A stretch of 64,000 nucleotides of DNA from Caldifarciminota bacterium (lineage in GTDB: Bacteria > Hydrothermota > UBA3072): positions 100,745-164,744 of the forward strand of contig JAFGHJ010000013.1 of NCBI GenBank assembly GCA_016930175.1, written 5' to 3'. Below are positions 1 to 8,079 of this stretch, one piece after another (positions within the stretch are counted from its first letter, which is position 1; the number at the start of each line of letters is the position of its first letter). The notes below the pieces were generated by a model. That model did not search any database, was not told the origin of the DNA, and saw only the letters and a list, made by a program, of their open reading frames with translations. Position numbers and translations under genes: made by a program.

Positions 1-171
1 ATTAGGTTTAAGAAATCTATGAGGATTTACACGAATCTTTTTTGTCTGTAACTTTATATGGAATTGTTATATTTGTATGTACTGTATATAAATTTTTCGT
101 ATGATTTTTAGAGAAACAACAAAAAATCTCGTGTTAATCTGTGTAATCTTGTGGTTTCTTCTTTTAATTTT
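1..171. repeat. Gene-free window edge with degenerate intergenic repeat
   Basis: No gene is seen downstream of ssb up to the window edge. Bases about 116-158 carry words of the form AATCTGTGTAATC and CTTGTGG next to an ACAACAAAA stretch. These match the word family found in gaps near 4.65, 12.6, 13.3, 55.5 and 56.9 kb. Bases about 21-40 contain ATTTACACGAATC, which looks like a reverse-strand variant of the same words. Confidence 0.5.
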
Positions 172-633
172 TTAAAAAGGAAGTTCTTCGTCGTCCTCAG
201 GCGGAGACTCCATATCTTCCGTTGCTTCTGTTGTGTCTTCTGCTAATTCCTCTTCTGTTTTCTCTGTTCCGTTTTCAGGATAAGGAGTCGTGGATTTTAG
301 CAGTACCTGAACCCTGAATGCGTTTATACTTAATTCGGTTCTTTTAAATCCGTCAACCTCTCTTGTGTAACTGGATAATCGCCCTTCCACCATAACCGGA
401 ACTCCCTTTTTTATGCGTTCACTTAGTCTTTCTGCCTGGTTTCCCCATAATGTTATGCCTGCAAAGGTCGTTTCTTCCTTCCATTCTCCACTTTTGTCTT
501 TAAAATTCCGATTTGATGCTATACGAAATTTCAGATAAGCGCTGCCTGATTCCGTGTAACTTAAAATAGAATCAGCAGTCGCTCTTCCCGTGATGAGTAC
601 AGAATTTATGTTTGGAATTCTATATTCGGCCAT
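172..633 (-). CDS. ssb: Single-stranded DNA-binding protein
   Basis: Binds and protects single-stranded DNA during replication, recombination and repair. The N-terminal ~110 residues form the OB fold, with an N-terminal INSVLITGRAT strand and a central W-K-E-E-T-T-F segment typical of bacterial SSB. A disordered acidic linker follows and ends in DDEELPF, the tip that recruits DnaG, PriA, RecO and other partners. At 153 aa it has normal length. A clear Shine-Dalgarno (AAAGGAGAA) precedes the ATG. It lies 3 bp after rpsF, the common rpsF-ssb arrangement; rpsR is not next to it within the window. Confidence 0.96.
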   Translation of the reverse strand: MAEYRIPNINSVLITGRATADSILSYTESGSAYLKFRIASNRNFKDKSGEWKEETTFAGITLWGNQAERLSERIKKGVPVMVEGRLSSYTREVDGFKRTELSINAFRVQVLLKSTTPYPENGTEKTEEELAEDTTEATEDMESPPEDDEELPF

Positions 634-636
634 GTT

Positions 637-921
637 TTATTTCTCCTTTACCACAAGAATATGTCTTAGTATGTTGTTGTTTTGACGCATGAATTCTTTA
701 AGATTATTGATTTTTTCAGGATCTGCCTCAAAATTAATTACAGTGTAGAACCCTTTATCATGTCCGTCAATTTCGTATGCGAGTTCTTTAATTCCCCATT
801 CGTCTACTTTTTTAATTTTTGCTTTATTCTTTTCAAAGTACGCCTTTATTTCTTCTGTAATTTGTTTTGACTCTTCTTCTTTTTCTGGATTGATGATGAA
901 CGTGCATTCGTATTTTCTCAT
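637..921 (-). CDS. rpsF: 30S ribosomal protein bS6
   Basis: Small-subunit ribosomal protein S6, which binds 16S rRNA with S18. At 94 aa it has family length. It begins MRKYECTFIINP, the usual first beta strand, and has the central VDEWGIKELAYEI and GFYTVINFEA segments seen in S6. The start ATG overlaps the pth stop as ATGA, and the AAAGGAGG ribosome-binding site lies inside the end of pth, so translation is probably coupled. It is followed at once by ssb, a very common pair. Confidence 0.95.
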   Translation of the reverse strand: MRKYECTFIINPEKEEESKQITEEIKAYFEKNKAKIKKVDEWGIKELAYEIDGHDKGFYTVINFEADPEKINNLKEFMRQNNNILRHILVVKEK

Positions 922-1487
922 TTAACCTCCTTTTGATTCCCGTTAATTTTTGACATAGCCACATCAATACTTTCATCTTTCCAAATGAAAACAGCTTCTT
1001 TAGCTTTTTTCAATATTTCGGGTATTGCTTTTTCTTCCTCTTTACTAAACTTCGAGAGTACCCAATCCGAAGTTTCATTATTTTCAGCATTTCCTATTCC
1101 GATTCGTAGGCGTGGTATATTTTCGCTATCAAGATGATATATTATAGATTGTAAACCATTATGTCCGCCATCGCTTCCCTTGTTTCTTAACCTTAATTTA
1201 CCGAAGGGTAAGTTTATATCATCGAGGACGATGAGAATATTTTCCAGGGAAAGCGAAAAGTCTTCATGTAATTCACGTACAGCGATTCCACTGTTATTCA
1301 TAAAGGTTGTCGCGTAAGCCAGGATAAGATTTTCTTTTAGCGAATAGTAATAATGCCCTTTGCCAGGTTTAAACCTCAATTTTTTCTTCGAACAAATAAA
1401 TTGTATTAGTCTTCCTCCAAGGTTATGCCTGGTTCCGATGTAAAGGGCTGAGGGATTGCCAAGCCCTATAGCTGCACGATATTCTAT
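918..1487 (-). CDS. pth: Peptidyl-tRNA hydrolase with apparent AUA start
   Basis: Hydrolyses peptidyl-tRNA released from stalled ribosomes. Starting at the first TTG (1379) would remove the active-site loop. Reading upstream in frame gives GLGNP and GTRHN, carrying the substrate Asn and catalytic His, followed by NNSG, DDINLP and GGHNGL. The product is 189 aa, close to the 194 aa of E. coli Pth. No ATG, GTG or TTG exists in frame upstream. The codon in the right place is ATA (1487-1485), about 8 nt after a GGAG Shine-Dalgarno within the end of rplY, and it overlaps the rplY stop as ATAG. Family identity is certain; the start codon is inference and a sequencing error is possible. Confidence 0.9.
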   Translation of the reverse strand: MEYRAAIGLGNPSALYIGTRHNLGGRLIQFICSKKKLRFKPGKGHYYYSLKENLILAYATTFMNNSGIAVRELHEDFSLSLENILIVLDDINLPFGKLRLRNKGSDGGHNGLQSIIYHLDSENIPRLRIGIGNAENNETSDWVLSKFSKEEEKAIPEILKKAKEAVFIWKDESIDVAMSKINGNQKEVK

Positions 1488-2158
1488 TCGGCACTCTCCT
1501 TTTCTTTTTGTTCTTCTGCTTTTTTTACTACTTCTTCTCCCTCTTTTGCAATAACTTCTGGTTCCTCTGCTTCCTCACCTATTGCAATCTCTTCCTCAGC
1601 AGGTTTGACTTCTATGAGTTTTCTTGGAGATAGAATGTTTACGATAGTTGAAGAGGGGTCCTCTTCAACTTTAACACCTTCTGGTATTTGAAGGTCTTTA
1701 ATGTGTATGGATTGTCCTATTTCAAGATTACTAACATCCACCACTATTTTTTCAGGTATATCTTTGGGTAAGCACCTGACTATTAAAGCCCTGTGTTCTA
1801 AATTTAATATTCCGCCTTCTTCTATGCCTTTAGCTTTGCCCTGAAGTTCAAGTATGACGTGGACACTAACTTCTTCGTTTTCATGTATATGTTGAAAATC
1901 TACATGTAATAGTTTCTCATTTAGTGGGTTTCGGCTCACCTCGCGCATGAGTACCTGAAGTTTTTTCCCTTCGTAGTCTAGATTTAACAATGTCGCTTCG
2001 GAGTGCAGGGAGTGTAATACGTTTTTTAGTTCTTCTTCCTTAATCATTATTGGTCTGCTTTTTTCTCCGTGACCATAAATGATGCCAGGAATCCATCCCT
2101 CTTTTCTGAGATGATTGACTTTCCTACTTCCTAGTTCTGTTCGATCTTTTGCTTTCAA
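1484..2158 (-). CDS. rplY: 50S ribosomal protein bL25, CTC/TL5 form
   Basis: Binds 5S rRNA in the large subunit. Residues 1-90 are the L25 core (RTELGSRKVNHLRKEG, GIIYGHGE), and residues ~95-185 are the second beta domain of the general-stress (CTC/TL5) form. A charged Glu/Lys tail follows, giving 224 aa, normal for the long form. The start is TTG behind a strong TAGGAGG site. It sits in the conserved prs-rplY-pth order, and its stop codon TAG overlaps the apparent ATA start of pth. Confidence 0.95.
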   Translation of the reverse strand: MKAKDRTELGSRKVNHLRKEGWIPGIIYGHGEKSRPIMIKEEELKNVLHSLHSEATLLNLDYEGKKLQVLMREVSRNPLNEKLLHVDFQHIHENEEVSVHVILELQGKAKGIEEGGILNLEHRALIVRCLPKDIPEKIVVDVSNLEIGQSIHIKDLQIPEGVKVEEDPSSTIVNILSPRKLIEVKPAEEEIAIGEEAEEPEVIAKEGEEVVKKAEEQKEKESAE

Positions 2159-2182
2159 CTTTTCCTCCTAAATTGCATTTTC

Positions 2183-3121
2183 TTATATAAAAAGCGATGA
2201 CACGGATTTGTTCTCGTGGATTCTTGTGATAGCTTCGCTTAGAAGTTTGGCTACAGAAACCACTTCTATTTTTTTGCTCTTCTTTTCGTCCATTGGAATA
2301 GTATCTGTTACAACAAGTTTATCGAGCGATGAGGTTGTAATCTTTTCAATCGCTTTGCCCGAGAGTACCGGATGTGTTATATACGCGTAAATTGCACTGG
2401 CTCCTTGCTTTTTTAACTCGTTTGCCGCTTCTGTCAAGGTTCCTGCTGTGTCTACAATATCGTCGATTATTATAGCTGTTTTATCCTTTACGTCCCCAAT
2501 TATATTAACAACTTCGCAATGATTCGGCTCGGGTCTTCTTTTGTCGACGATGGCTATGGGTATATCCCTGTTGATTTTCTTTGCTATTGCTCTGGCTGCC
2601 TCAACCCTTCCCACATCAGGAGAAACTATAACAGTTTTTTTGTAATCTAAATTTAGTTTTTTTATGTGTTTAACCATTACTGGTGTTGCAAAGAGATGAT
2701 CCACTGAGATATCAAAAAAACCTGTTATCTGAGGAGCATGTAAGTCTATGGTTACAATCCGATTGGCGCCTGCTTTCTCGAATAAATTCGCAAAAAGCTT
2801 CGCTGAAATCGGAACCCTGGGTTTGTCCTTTTTCTCTTGTCTACCGTAACCAAAGTATGGTATAATAGTGGTTATTCTTCCCGTCGAGGAACGGCGTAAT
2901 GCGTCTATAATAAGTAAAAGTTCGATAATGTTCTCTGCAGGAGAGTTTGTTGATTGAACAACAAATACATCTCTTCCTCGAACATTCTCTTTTATCTGAA
3001 TAAAAATCTCGCCGTCCGAAAATTTCCTTTTTTCAAGGGAAGACAAAGGTCTTTTCAAACATTTGCTAATACCTTTTGCAAGGCTTAAACTTCCGGAACC
3101 TGAGAAAACTTTCAATTCCAA
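2183..3121 (-). CDS. prs: Ribose-phosphate pyrophosphokinase
   Basis: Makes PRPP from ribose-5-phosphate and ATP for nucleotide, His and Trp synthesis. At 312 aa it has the usual length. Visible motifs are FSDGEIFIQIKENVRG, YFGYGRQEKK, the catalytic loop DLHAPQITGFFD, and the PRPP-binding segment IIDDIVDTAGTL. The start is TTG (MELKVFSGSGS), preceded by AGGAGAG. That ribosome-binding site directly abuts the 3' end of the upstream tRNA-Gln gene, so tRNA processing and prs translation are probably linked. Confidence 0.96.
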   Translation of the reverse strand: MELKVFSGSGSLSLAKGISKCLKRPLSSLEKRKFSDGEIFIQIKENVRGRDVFVVQSTNSPAENIIELLLIIDALRRSSTGRITTIIPYFGYGRQEKKDKPRVPISAKLFANLFEKAGANRIVTIDLHAPQITGFFDISVDHLFATPVMVKHIKKLNLDYKKTVIVSPDVGRVEAARAIAKKINRDIPIAIVDKRRPEPNHCEVVNIIGDVKDKTAIIIDDIVDTAGTLTEAANELKKQGASAIYAYITHPVLSGKAIEKITTSSLDKLVVTDTIPMDEKKSKKIEVVSVAKLLSEAITRIHENKSVSSLFI

Positions 3122-3134
3122 TTTTACTTCTCTC

Positions 3135-3206
3135 CTGGGGCGGTAGGATTCGAACCTACGAATGCGAGACCCAAAATCTCGTGCCTTGCCGCTTGGCGAC
3201 GCCCCA
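3135..3206 (-). tRNA. tRNA-Gln (anticodon UUG)
   Basis: A full cloverleaf is readable on the minus strand. The 7-bp acceptor stem is TGGGGCG/CGCCCCA, the D arm reads GCC...GGC, and the anticodon stem CGAGA/TCTCG encloses loop TTTTGGG with anticodon TTG. The T arm contains GGTTCGAATCC, and the discriminator base is G as usual for tRNA-Gln. CCA is not encoded. The gene is 72 nt and lies between spoVG and prs on the same strand, with only 13 nt between its 3' end and the prs start codon. Confidence 0.95.
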
Positions 3207-3229
3207 CATAATTTTGTAAGGGCAAATTT

Positions 3230-3676
3230 TTATAAAAGATCTTCTTCTATTTCTTCTTCTAATTCCCCGTCGTCCTCGATGTCCTCAATATCCTCAATGT
3301 CTTGTTCGATTTCTTCTTCGCTGCCAGCTTCTTCTTCATCTAATGCATTTATTTCGACGTTTTCATCGGGTGCTTCGAAGTCTTCCTGCTCAAGGTCTGA
3401 GCCCTTTGGACTTTTACCTTCCTCTTCACATTTGCTGTAGTATTCGTCAAGGACAACTTTCTCAAGCCTTTTTCGCATGGTGTTATTAATTGGGTGAGCG
3501 ATGTCTCTAAAAGTTCCGTCCTTTCCTTTTCGGGAAGGCATTGCAACAAAAAGCCCTTTTCTTCCTTCGATTACTTTCATGCCGCGTATAACAAAGTCGT
3601 CATCAAAGGTTACGTTGACAAATGCTTTTAATCTGGGCTCATCTCTTAATGTTACACGTACTTCTGTGAATTCCAT
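3230..3676 (-). CDS. spoVG: SpoVG-family nucleic-acid-binding regulator
   Basis: SpoVG proteins are small DNA/RNA-binding regulators found well beyond spore formers. Residues 1-85 match the family closely: MEFTEVRV, LKAFVNVTFDDDFVIRGMKV, GLFVAMPSRKGKDGTFRDIAHPIN. The remaining ~60 residues form an unusually long, Glu/Asp-rich, probably disordered tail. The start ATG overlaps the ispE stop as TAATG, behind an AAAGGAGG site, so the two are coupled. The neighbourhood ispE-spoVG-tRNA-prs-rplY-pth is a widespread housekeeping order. It does not imply sporulation. Confidence 0.93.
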   Translation of the reverse strand: MEFTEVRVTLRDEPRLKAFVNVTFDDDFVIRGMKVIEGRKGLFVAMPSRKGKDGTFRDIAHPINNTMRKRLEKVVLDEYYSKCEEEGKSPKGSDLEQEDFEAPDENVEINALDEEEAGSEEEIEQDIEDIEDIEDDGELEEEIEEDLL

Positions 3677-4569
3677 TAGTCCTCCTTTGGTTTTAACAAG
3701 TTGAAGTACTCTTTTCGGGAGATGCTTCTGCAGTTCGTTAATGTATATTTATCTTCTTTTAAATCTCCCATCCTATAGTTGTATTTTTCTGATCCGAATA
3801 TTGCAAATATAGTAGGACCAGACCCGCTTAACATAACATTTATTGGTTCTAATCTATTTAACTTTTCCATAATATCTTTTAATTGAGGATATTTCCCCAC
3901 TATTATCCCTTGGAAGGAATTTCTTAATTTGCATAAAATTTCTTTTTTCCCTTCTTGCATTCTCTGGAGTATAAGGCTTAAGTCTTCATTTGTCAAGTCT
4001 TGTTTTTCACTGTTATCCCACCATTTATAGGCATCTTTTGTGGATATTGTAAATGAGGGATTTGCAAGCAGAAAATTGAGTATTGGAATGTCTTTTTTCC
4101 ATTTTATTTTTTCCCCCCTTCCGCTTACCAGGGCAGTTCCACCTTTCAGGAAAAAAGGTACATCTGAGCCAAGATGCTGGGCGAATTCCGTTAATTCTTC
4201 AAACTTCTTAGGATAGTCAAACAGACGGTTTAGGGTTAAAAGAGTTGCGGCAGCATTTGAGCTTCCACCTCCGAGGCCCGAACCGAGCGGTATTCTTTTA
4301 TCTACTCTTATTTTTACTCCAAAGTTTTTACTTTCTGTATTTTTAAAGAACTGGGCAGCTTTATAAATTAGATTTGAAGAATCATTCGGTAAGTCTGGAT
4401 TATTGGAGGTTATTTCTATTTTTCTGCCTTCCAGTTTAAAATAAAGTAAATCTTTTAACGATATCGTTTGGAAAATAGATTCGATCGAATGAAAACCATC
4501 TGTTCTTTTTTCTAGAATGTAAAGACCGAGGTTTACTTTTGCGAAAGAAGGGACTTTAATCCAGTTCAT
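3676..4569 (-). CDS. ispE: 4-diphosphocytidyl-2-C-methyl-D-erythritol kinase
   Basis: GHMP kinase that phosphorylates CDP-methylerythritol in the non-mevalonate (MEP) isoprenoid pathway. It begins with PSFAKVNLGLYILEKRTDGFH, the substrate-binding Lys/Asp region. The ATP-binding glycine loop PLGSGLGGGSSNAAA is at ~90-105, and the C-terminal GHMP motif MLSGSGPTIFAIF at ~235-250. At 297 aa it is normal size. It implies isoprenoids come from the MEP route, needed here for undecaprenyl lipid carriers. No convincing promoter was found immediately upstream. Confidence 0.95.
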   Translation of the reverse strand: MNWIKVPSFAKVNLGLYILEKRTDGFHSIESIFQTISLKDLLYFKLEGRKIEITSNNPDLPNDSSNLIYKAAQFFKNTESKNFGVKIRVDKRIPLGSGLGGGSSNAAATLLTLNRLFDYPKKFEELTEFAQHLGSDVPFFLKGGTALVSGRGEKIKWKKDIPILNFLLANPSFTISTKDAYKWWDNSEKQDLTNEDLSLILQRMQEGKKEILCKLRNSFQGIIVGKYPQLKDIMEKLNRLEPINVMLSGSGPTIFAIFGSEKYNYRMGDLKEDKYTLTNCRSISRKEYFNLLKPKED

Positions 4570-4721
4570 AAAATATTATTAGCCAATGATTTTTACTGAT
4601 AATCACTGATCTTTCCCCCCTACTCATTTAATTTTTTAAAAACAACAAAACATTTTTTTAATCTGTGTCTATCTGTGTTCATCCGTGGCTATTTCCTTTT
4701 TTTGTTTTGATTTGTCGTATT
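4570..4721. repeat. Intergenic repeat copy (ATCTGTGT words)
   Basis: Gap between the DUF2723 gene and ispE. Bases about 4638-4696 hold AAACAACAAAAC, then AATCTGTGTC, ATCTGTGTTC and ATCCGTGGC. These form a short-period (about 10 nt) decaying repeat matching other gaps in the window. Bases 4585-4606 contain a second small tandem (TACTGATAATCACTGATC). Confidence 0.5.
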
Positions 4722-7394
4722 TCATTGAAATCTTCTCTTTTTAAGTTCTTTTATTGCTGAATCGACACTTGCAGATTCATCAGGATAAAGTTCTTTCCAA
4801 CTCTCAAGCAGTTTGATTGCTCCTTTGGGATCATATCGGACAGAAAGAAGGAAAATTTGATCCATGAGTTTTGGGTCGTTTTTTATATTCAAAATAACTT
4901 CTTTTATTTTTTCATAGTCATTAGACATAGAGTAAAGTTCGATAAGTCCCCTGTATCCTAAAGGCTTGAAATCTTTGTTATTAATTAAGTATGAAAATTC
5001 TTCCATTGCTTTTTTAAATTCTTCCGAATTATCTTTCTTTGTTTTTGATTTTAAGGTTAACATCTCCGCGTGCAAAAGATGGAGTGAAGGTGTGTTTATT
5101 ATCGTAAAAAGAGAATCGCAAAAATTTGTTGCTCTTTCTTCCTCTCCAAGTAATGAATATATATCTTTAAGATTATTTGCTGCTTGCGATGTTATCGCTG
5201 AAGAAAACTTTGAGTCATGGGAAAATATAAAGGCTCGATTCACAATAGTTTCCAGAATTCTCAATGTGTCTTTTTGAGCGGAAGAAATTGCTCTTCTGTC
5301 TTGCCCTGCGAAATTTTCTAATACATAATCGCTAAATATCAGGTAAATATATGTGTGATTATTTAAGGGTTTCTTCTGTGCTCTTCCGGTATAAATAGTT
5401 GGATTTTCGCAATAACTTATTTTGAATTCGTCTTTAAGTTTACCGAACATCTTTCTGTAGTTTATCATGTCTTTACCTTTTTTTCCTGCCAGGCGGTAGG
5501 CGAAGCCTTCCAATTCCAGATGGGGTCCGAAGAGATCCATTGAATAGATTTCTACGGGGAAGGAAAAATAGATATTGATTGAAGGGTTAAAATCCTCTTT
5601 TATGTATCTGTCAACGAATACGTCTGCCGGCATCATTAAATCCTCAAGAGATGGTTTTATCCCGCTGGAGGTAAGAATTATGTTTCTGACTACGATATCT
5701 GCCGGTCGTAACCATTTTCCGTCGTCGCACCTTAAAGGTATAATGTTGTTGATCATCCAATCCTCAAATTTCAAAATCGTCTCTCCCTTTTTTTTCTTTA
5801 CATTATAGGTTCTTTCCATATTGGTTCCTTTAAATGGAGAAGAAAAATCCATGGGTACGCCGGCTGCCTTTAACTGCCTTATATACCAGGTAGTATTCAT
5901 AAGAGAAAAGTTAGCCAGTTGAATTCCTTTTTTGTTTTTCGAGTCAAATTTCCTGAAATTTTTTACTTCCTGGAGAAACCAAGCAGGAAATGTATCGTTG
6001 TCACCGTATGTGAATAGAATTGAATTATCCTCGGGAGTGAGTAGTAGATTATAAGCATAATCGGAGGCGATCCAGTTTCCTCTTCTGTTAACATGGCTTT
6101 TTATGTTTGAAATGAGCGGTGAAAATCCTATTAAAAAGGATAGGATTATCCCTGCGTAACCATAAGAAATATTTCTCTTTCTGAATTTTTCATATATCCA
6201 GTATAATCCAATGGATACGTAAAACATAAAAAGGAAGAATGCGGGACTCCAGAAATAATCTCTTTCTCTGACTTCTCTTCCCCGATGAGCAGGATTGGGA
6301 TCGGAAGGAGAAAATTTTAAGTTCAAGTAAAAAACAAGACCCAAACTCACGAGAAGGTACAAAATGAAAAATAGATAAAAAGATTTTCTGTATTTTTTAT
6401 AATGAAGGAGCATTCCCGATAGACCTATCAAAACATATATATATGTCCCTGCTATTGACGTAATTTTAAGCAGGTTGTTTACGTTTGATTCTCTCGGATA
6501 AGGGAAATATTGCCATGAAAAATATTTGAAAAATATTTTTATCTGTTCGTATAATGCCACAACTGTAGAGAGATTGGTGTTGATTTGAGTCTTCCTGGGA
6601 AACATCTTCATTGGTCCGTACTGTTCTCTTGATATGACTTCCCATAAAGCCGAAAAGGTGCCTGGATCCGCCTCGTTTATTGCCGGATTACTGTGAGCCC
6701 TGACCATCAAATAATAATATGTTGTGATTCCTATTAAGACGAGAACTAATGAAAAGAAGATTAATTTTGGATTATTGAATACTTTTTTGTTGGTTATTAG
6801 CACAAAGACCAAAGTTCCGGGAATGAGAAGTAAAGGCATCAGGTGAATGCCGAATGATAGGAAAATCAAATAAACGAGAAGCAGAAGATAGTTGTCGGCA
6901 CCTCTCATTTTACGGTTTTCATCCCAGTGGAGAGCAAGCCACAAACCTATCACCAATATTAGAATTGATGTGGAGTAAACTTCTGCTTCTACCGATGTAT
7001 CCCATACGCTGTAAGAAAGTCCGGCGCAGGTAGAGCAAAATATAGCGATCAAGTGAATTTTCAGAGGCAGTATTTTCCCTCTGTTTTCCCTGAACCTTTG
7101 AAAAACCGAAAGTATGATAAGATAAAGAAAACTTCCTGCTAATGCGGATGAAAGAGAGGAAAAAAAGTTTATCCTTTTTGCCACTTCATCAAAGGGAATA
7201 ATTATGTCGAATATTCTGCCGAGCAAAGTAAAGAAGGGAGTTCCCGGAGGGTGTGCGACTCCTAAAATGTGCGCGCAGGCTATGAATTCTCCGCAATCCC
7301 AGAGTGAGACAGTGGGAGCAATAGTATATAAATATGCAGAAATTAAAACTATTGATACAGATAAGAACCCTACAATTTTTCTTTTGTCGTACAT
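4722..7394 (-). CDS. DUF2723 membrane glycosyltransferase (O-mannosyltransferase-like)
   Basis: The N-terminal ~450 residues are multi-spanning membrane helices with the DUF2723 hallmark WDCGEF near residue 35, followed by GVAHPPGTPFF. This family resembles GT-C enzymes and the eukaryotic TMEM260 O-mannosyltransferases. After ~residue 460 comes a soluble region with LLTPEDNSILFTYGDNDTFP, common in this family, and a C-terminal helical repeat-like part. At 890 aa it is typical of the large forms. Probable role: glycosylating exported proteins or an envelope component. It has its own promoter at 7418-7445. Acceptor and sugar are unknown. Confidence 0.85.
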   Translation of the reverse strand: MYDKRKIVGFLSVSIVLISAYLYTIAPTVSLWDCGEFIACAHILGVAHPPGTPFFTLLGRIFDIIIPFDEVAKRINFFSSLSSALAGSFLYLIILSVFQRFRENRGKILPLKIHLIAIFCSTCAGLSYSVWDTSVEAEVYSTSILILVIGLWLALHWDENRKMRGADNYLLLLVYLIFLSFGIHLMPLLLIPGTLVFVLITNKKVFNNPKLIFFSLVLVLIGITTYYYLMVRAHSNPAINEADPGTFSALWEVISREQYGPMKMFPRKTQINTNLSTVVALYEQIKIFFKYFSWQYFPYPRESNVNNLLKITSIAGTYIYVLIGLSGMLLHYKKYRKSFYLFFILYLLVSLGLVFYLNLKFSPSDPNPAHRGREVRERDYFWSPAFFLFMFYVSIGLYWIYEKFRKRNISYGYAGIILSFLIGFSPLISNIKSHVNRRGNWIASDYAYNLLLTPEDNSILFTYGDNDTFPAWFLQEVKNFRKFDSKNKKGIQLANFSLMNTTWYIRQLKAAGVPMDFSSPFKGTNMERTYNVKKKKGETILKFEDWMINNIIPLRCDDGKWLRPADIVVRNIILTSSGIKPSLEDLMMPADVFVDRYIKEDFNPSINIYFSFPVEIYSMDLFGPHLELEGFAYRLAGKKGKDMINYRKMFGKLKDEFKISYCENPTIYTGRAQKKPLNNHTYIYLIFSDYVLENFAGQDRRAISSAQKDTLRILETIVNRAFIFSHDSKFSSAITSQAANNLKDIYSLLGEEERATNFCDSLFTIINTPSLHLLHAEMLTLKSKTKKDNSEEFKKAMEEFSYLINNKDFKPLGYRGLIELYSMSNDYEKIKEVILNIKNDPKLMDQIFLLSVRYDPKGAIKLLESWKELYPDESASVDSAIKELKKRRFQ

Positions 7395-7417
7395 TTATTA
7401 CTTTCCATTTAGAGACA

Positions 7418-7445
7418 AATATAACGGGTAAATACAATAAATCAA
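7418..7445 (-). promoter_or_regulatory. Promoter of the DUF2723 gene
   Basis: On the minus strand TTGATT (7445-7440) and TATATT (7423-7418) are separated by exactly 16 nt. The start codon is 23 nt further on, with only a weak GGAAAG ahead of it. Confidence 0.55.
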
Positions 7446-7525
7446 GACCGTAACATAGCCTTGAGTTACCAGTCTTTTCGTCTTGAGATAAAAAAACTTA
7501 CCCCAGTGTTGCATATAAAATTATA

Positions 7526-7554
7526 ACAAAAAAACAACAATGGGGCTTTTTTGT
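7526..7554. terminator. Weak A/T hairpin in the csp-DUF2723 gap
   Basis: ACAAAAAA and TTTTTTGT arms pair across a ~13 nt loop containing the GGGGC run. On the minus strand this lies about 50-75 nt past the csp stop and could end its transcript. The stem is almost all A/T, so support is weak. Confidence 0.3.
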
Positions 7555-7599
7555 CTTTTATTTTTTTATCTATCGAAACTTTATATTGAGAACTAAAGT

Positions 7600-7803
7600 T
7601 TAACGAATCTTTTTAACTTTTTCGGCTTTTGGTCCTTTATCACTTTCTATAAGCTCGAACTCTACCTCGTCTCCTTCGGAAAGTGTAACCAGACCTTCAC
7701 TAAGGGATGTTGTGTGGACGAATATATCCTGTGAGGTGTCATTCGCTGTAATAAAACCATATCCTTTCCTGTCACTGAACCATTTTACTTTACCTTCTGC
7801 CAT
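7600..7803 (-). CDS. Cold-shock-domain protein
   Basis: A 67-aa single cold-shock domain that binds single-stranded RNA/DNA and acts as an RNA chaperone. RNP1 is seen as KGYGFI and RNP2 as DIFVHTT, with the N-terminal GKVKWFSDRKGYGFI run typical of CspA-like proteins. The ribosome-binding site AAAGGAGG sits within a predicted 8-bp hairpin (7808-7829), which may regulate translation. It has its own consensus promoter (7866-7893) and appears monocistronic. Paralogue assignment (cspA, B and so on) is not possible from sequence alone. Confidence 0.95.
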   Translation of the reverse strand: MAEGKVKWFSDRKGYGFITANDTSQDIFVHTTSLSEGLVTLSEGDEVEFELIESDKGPKAEKVKKIR

Positions 7804-7807
7804 ACTG

Positions 7808-7829
7808 AAAAAACCTCCTTTGGTTTTTT
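7808..7829 (-). promoter_or_regulatory. Hairpin overlapping the csp ribosome-binding site
   Basis: In the mRNA, AAAAAACC and GGUUUUUU form a perfect 8-bp stem around loop AAAGGA, ending 4 nt before the AUG. The Shine-Dalgarno AAAGGAGG is split between the loop and the 3' arm, so folding would partly hide it. Structure is seen by complementarity only. Confidence 0.4.
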
Positions 7830-7865
7830 TGGGTATACAATGAAACTTAAATAAACAATCGGTTA

Positions 7866-7893
7866 ATCATATTCTTTTTTGTTTATTTGTCAA
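7866..7893 (-). promoter_or_regulatory. Consensus promoter of the cold-shock gene
   Basis: Minus strand TTGACA (7893-7888) and TATGAT (7871-7866) with a 16-nt spacer. The predicted leader is roughly 55 nt and contains a strong ribosome-binding site. Confidence 0.75.
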
Positions 7894-8079
7894 GGCTTGA
7901 TTTTTTTTTGGGGATATTGCCACCAAGACACTAAGACACAAAGCCCCACCTGCAACCCATTTATTTTTATTTGTTTAAAACCCATCCCTACAACCCCATT
8001 TTCTTATATGTAGAGCATGTAGTGATTGTAGTTTATTTTTTTTTGTTTGCTGTTTTAAATTGTGTTGATAGAGTTATGT
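7894..8079. repeat. Gap with short-period repeat
   Basis: Bases about 7920-7944 read ACCAAGACACTAAGACACAAAG, a tandem of a ~9-nt word ((A)AGACACTA). It resembles the reverse-strand form of the CTTTGTGT word family of other gaps. The rest is T-rich without a recognisable gene; no clear terminator of the downstream glycosyltransferase gene was identified. Confidence 0.4.

Noticed and set aside
918..1379. pth as a truncated pseudogene starting at the TTG
   Set aside because: The missing N-terminal active-site motifs are present in frame upstream behind a Shine-Dalgarno, so the gene is complete with an unusual start.
3230..3676. SpoVG as evidence of a spore former
   Set aside because: SpoVG occurs in many non-sporulating diderms, and the window shows lipid A and outer-membrane machinery but no sporulation genes.
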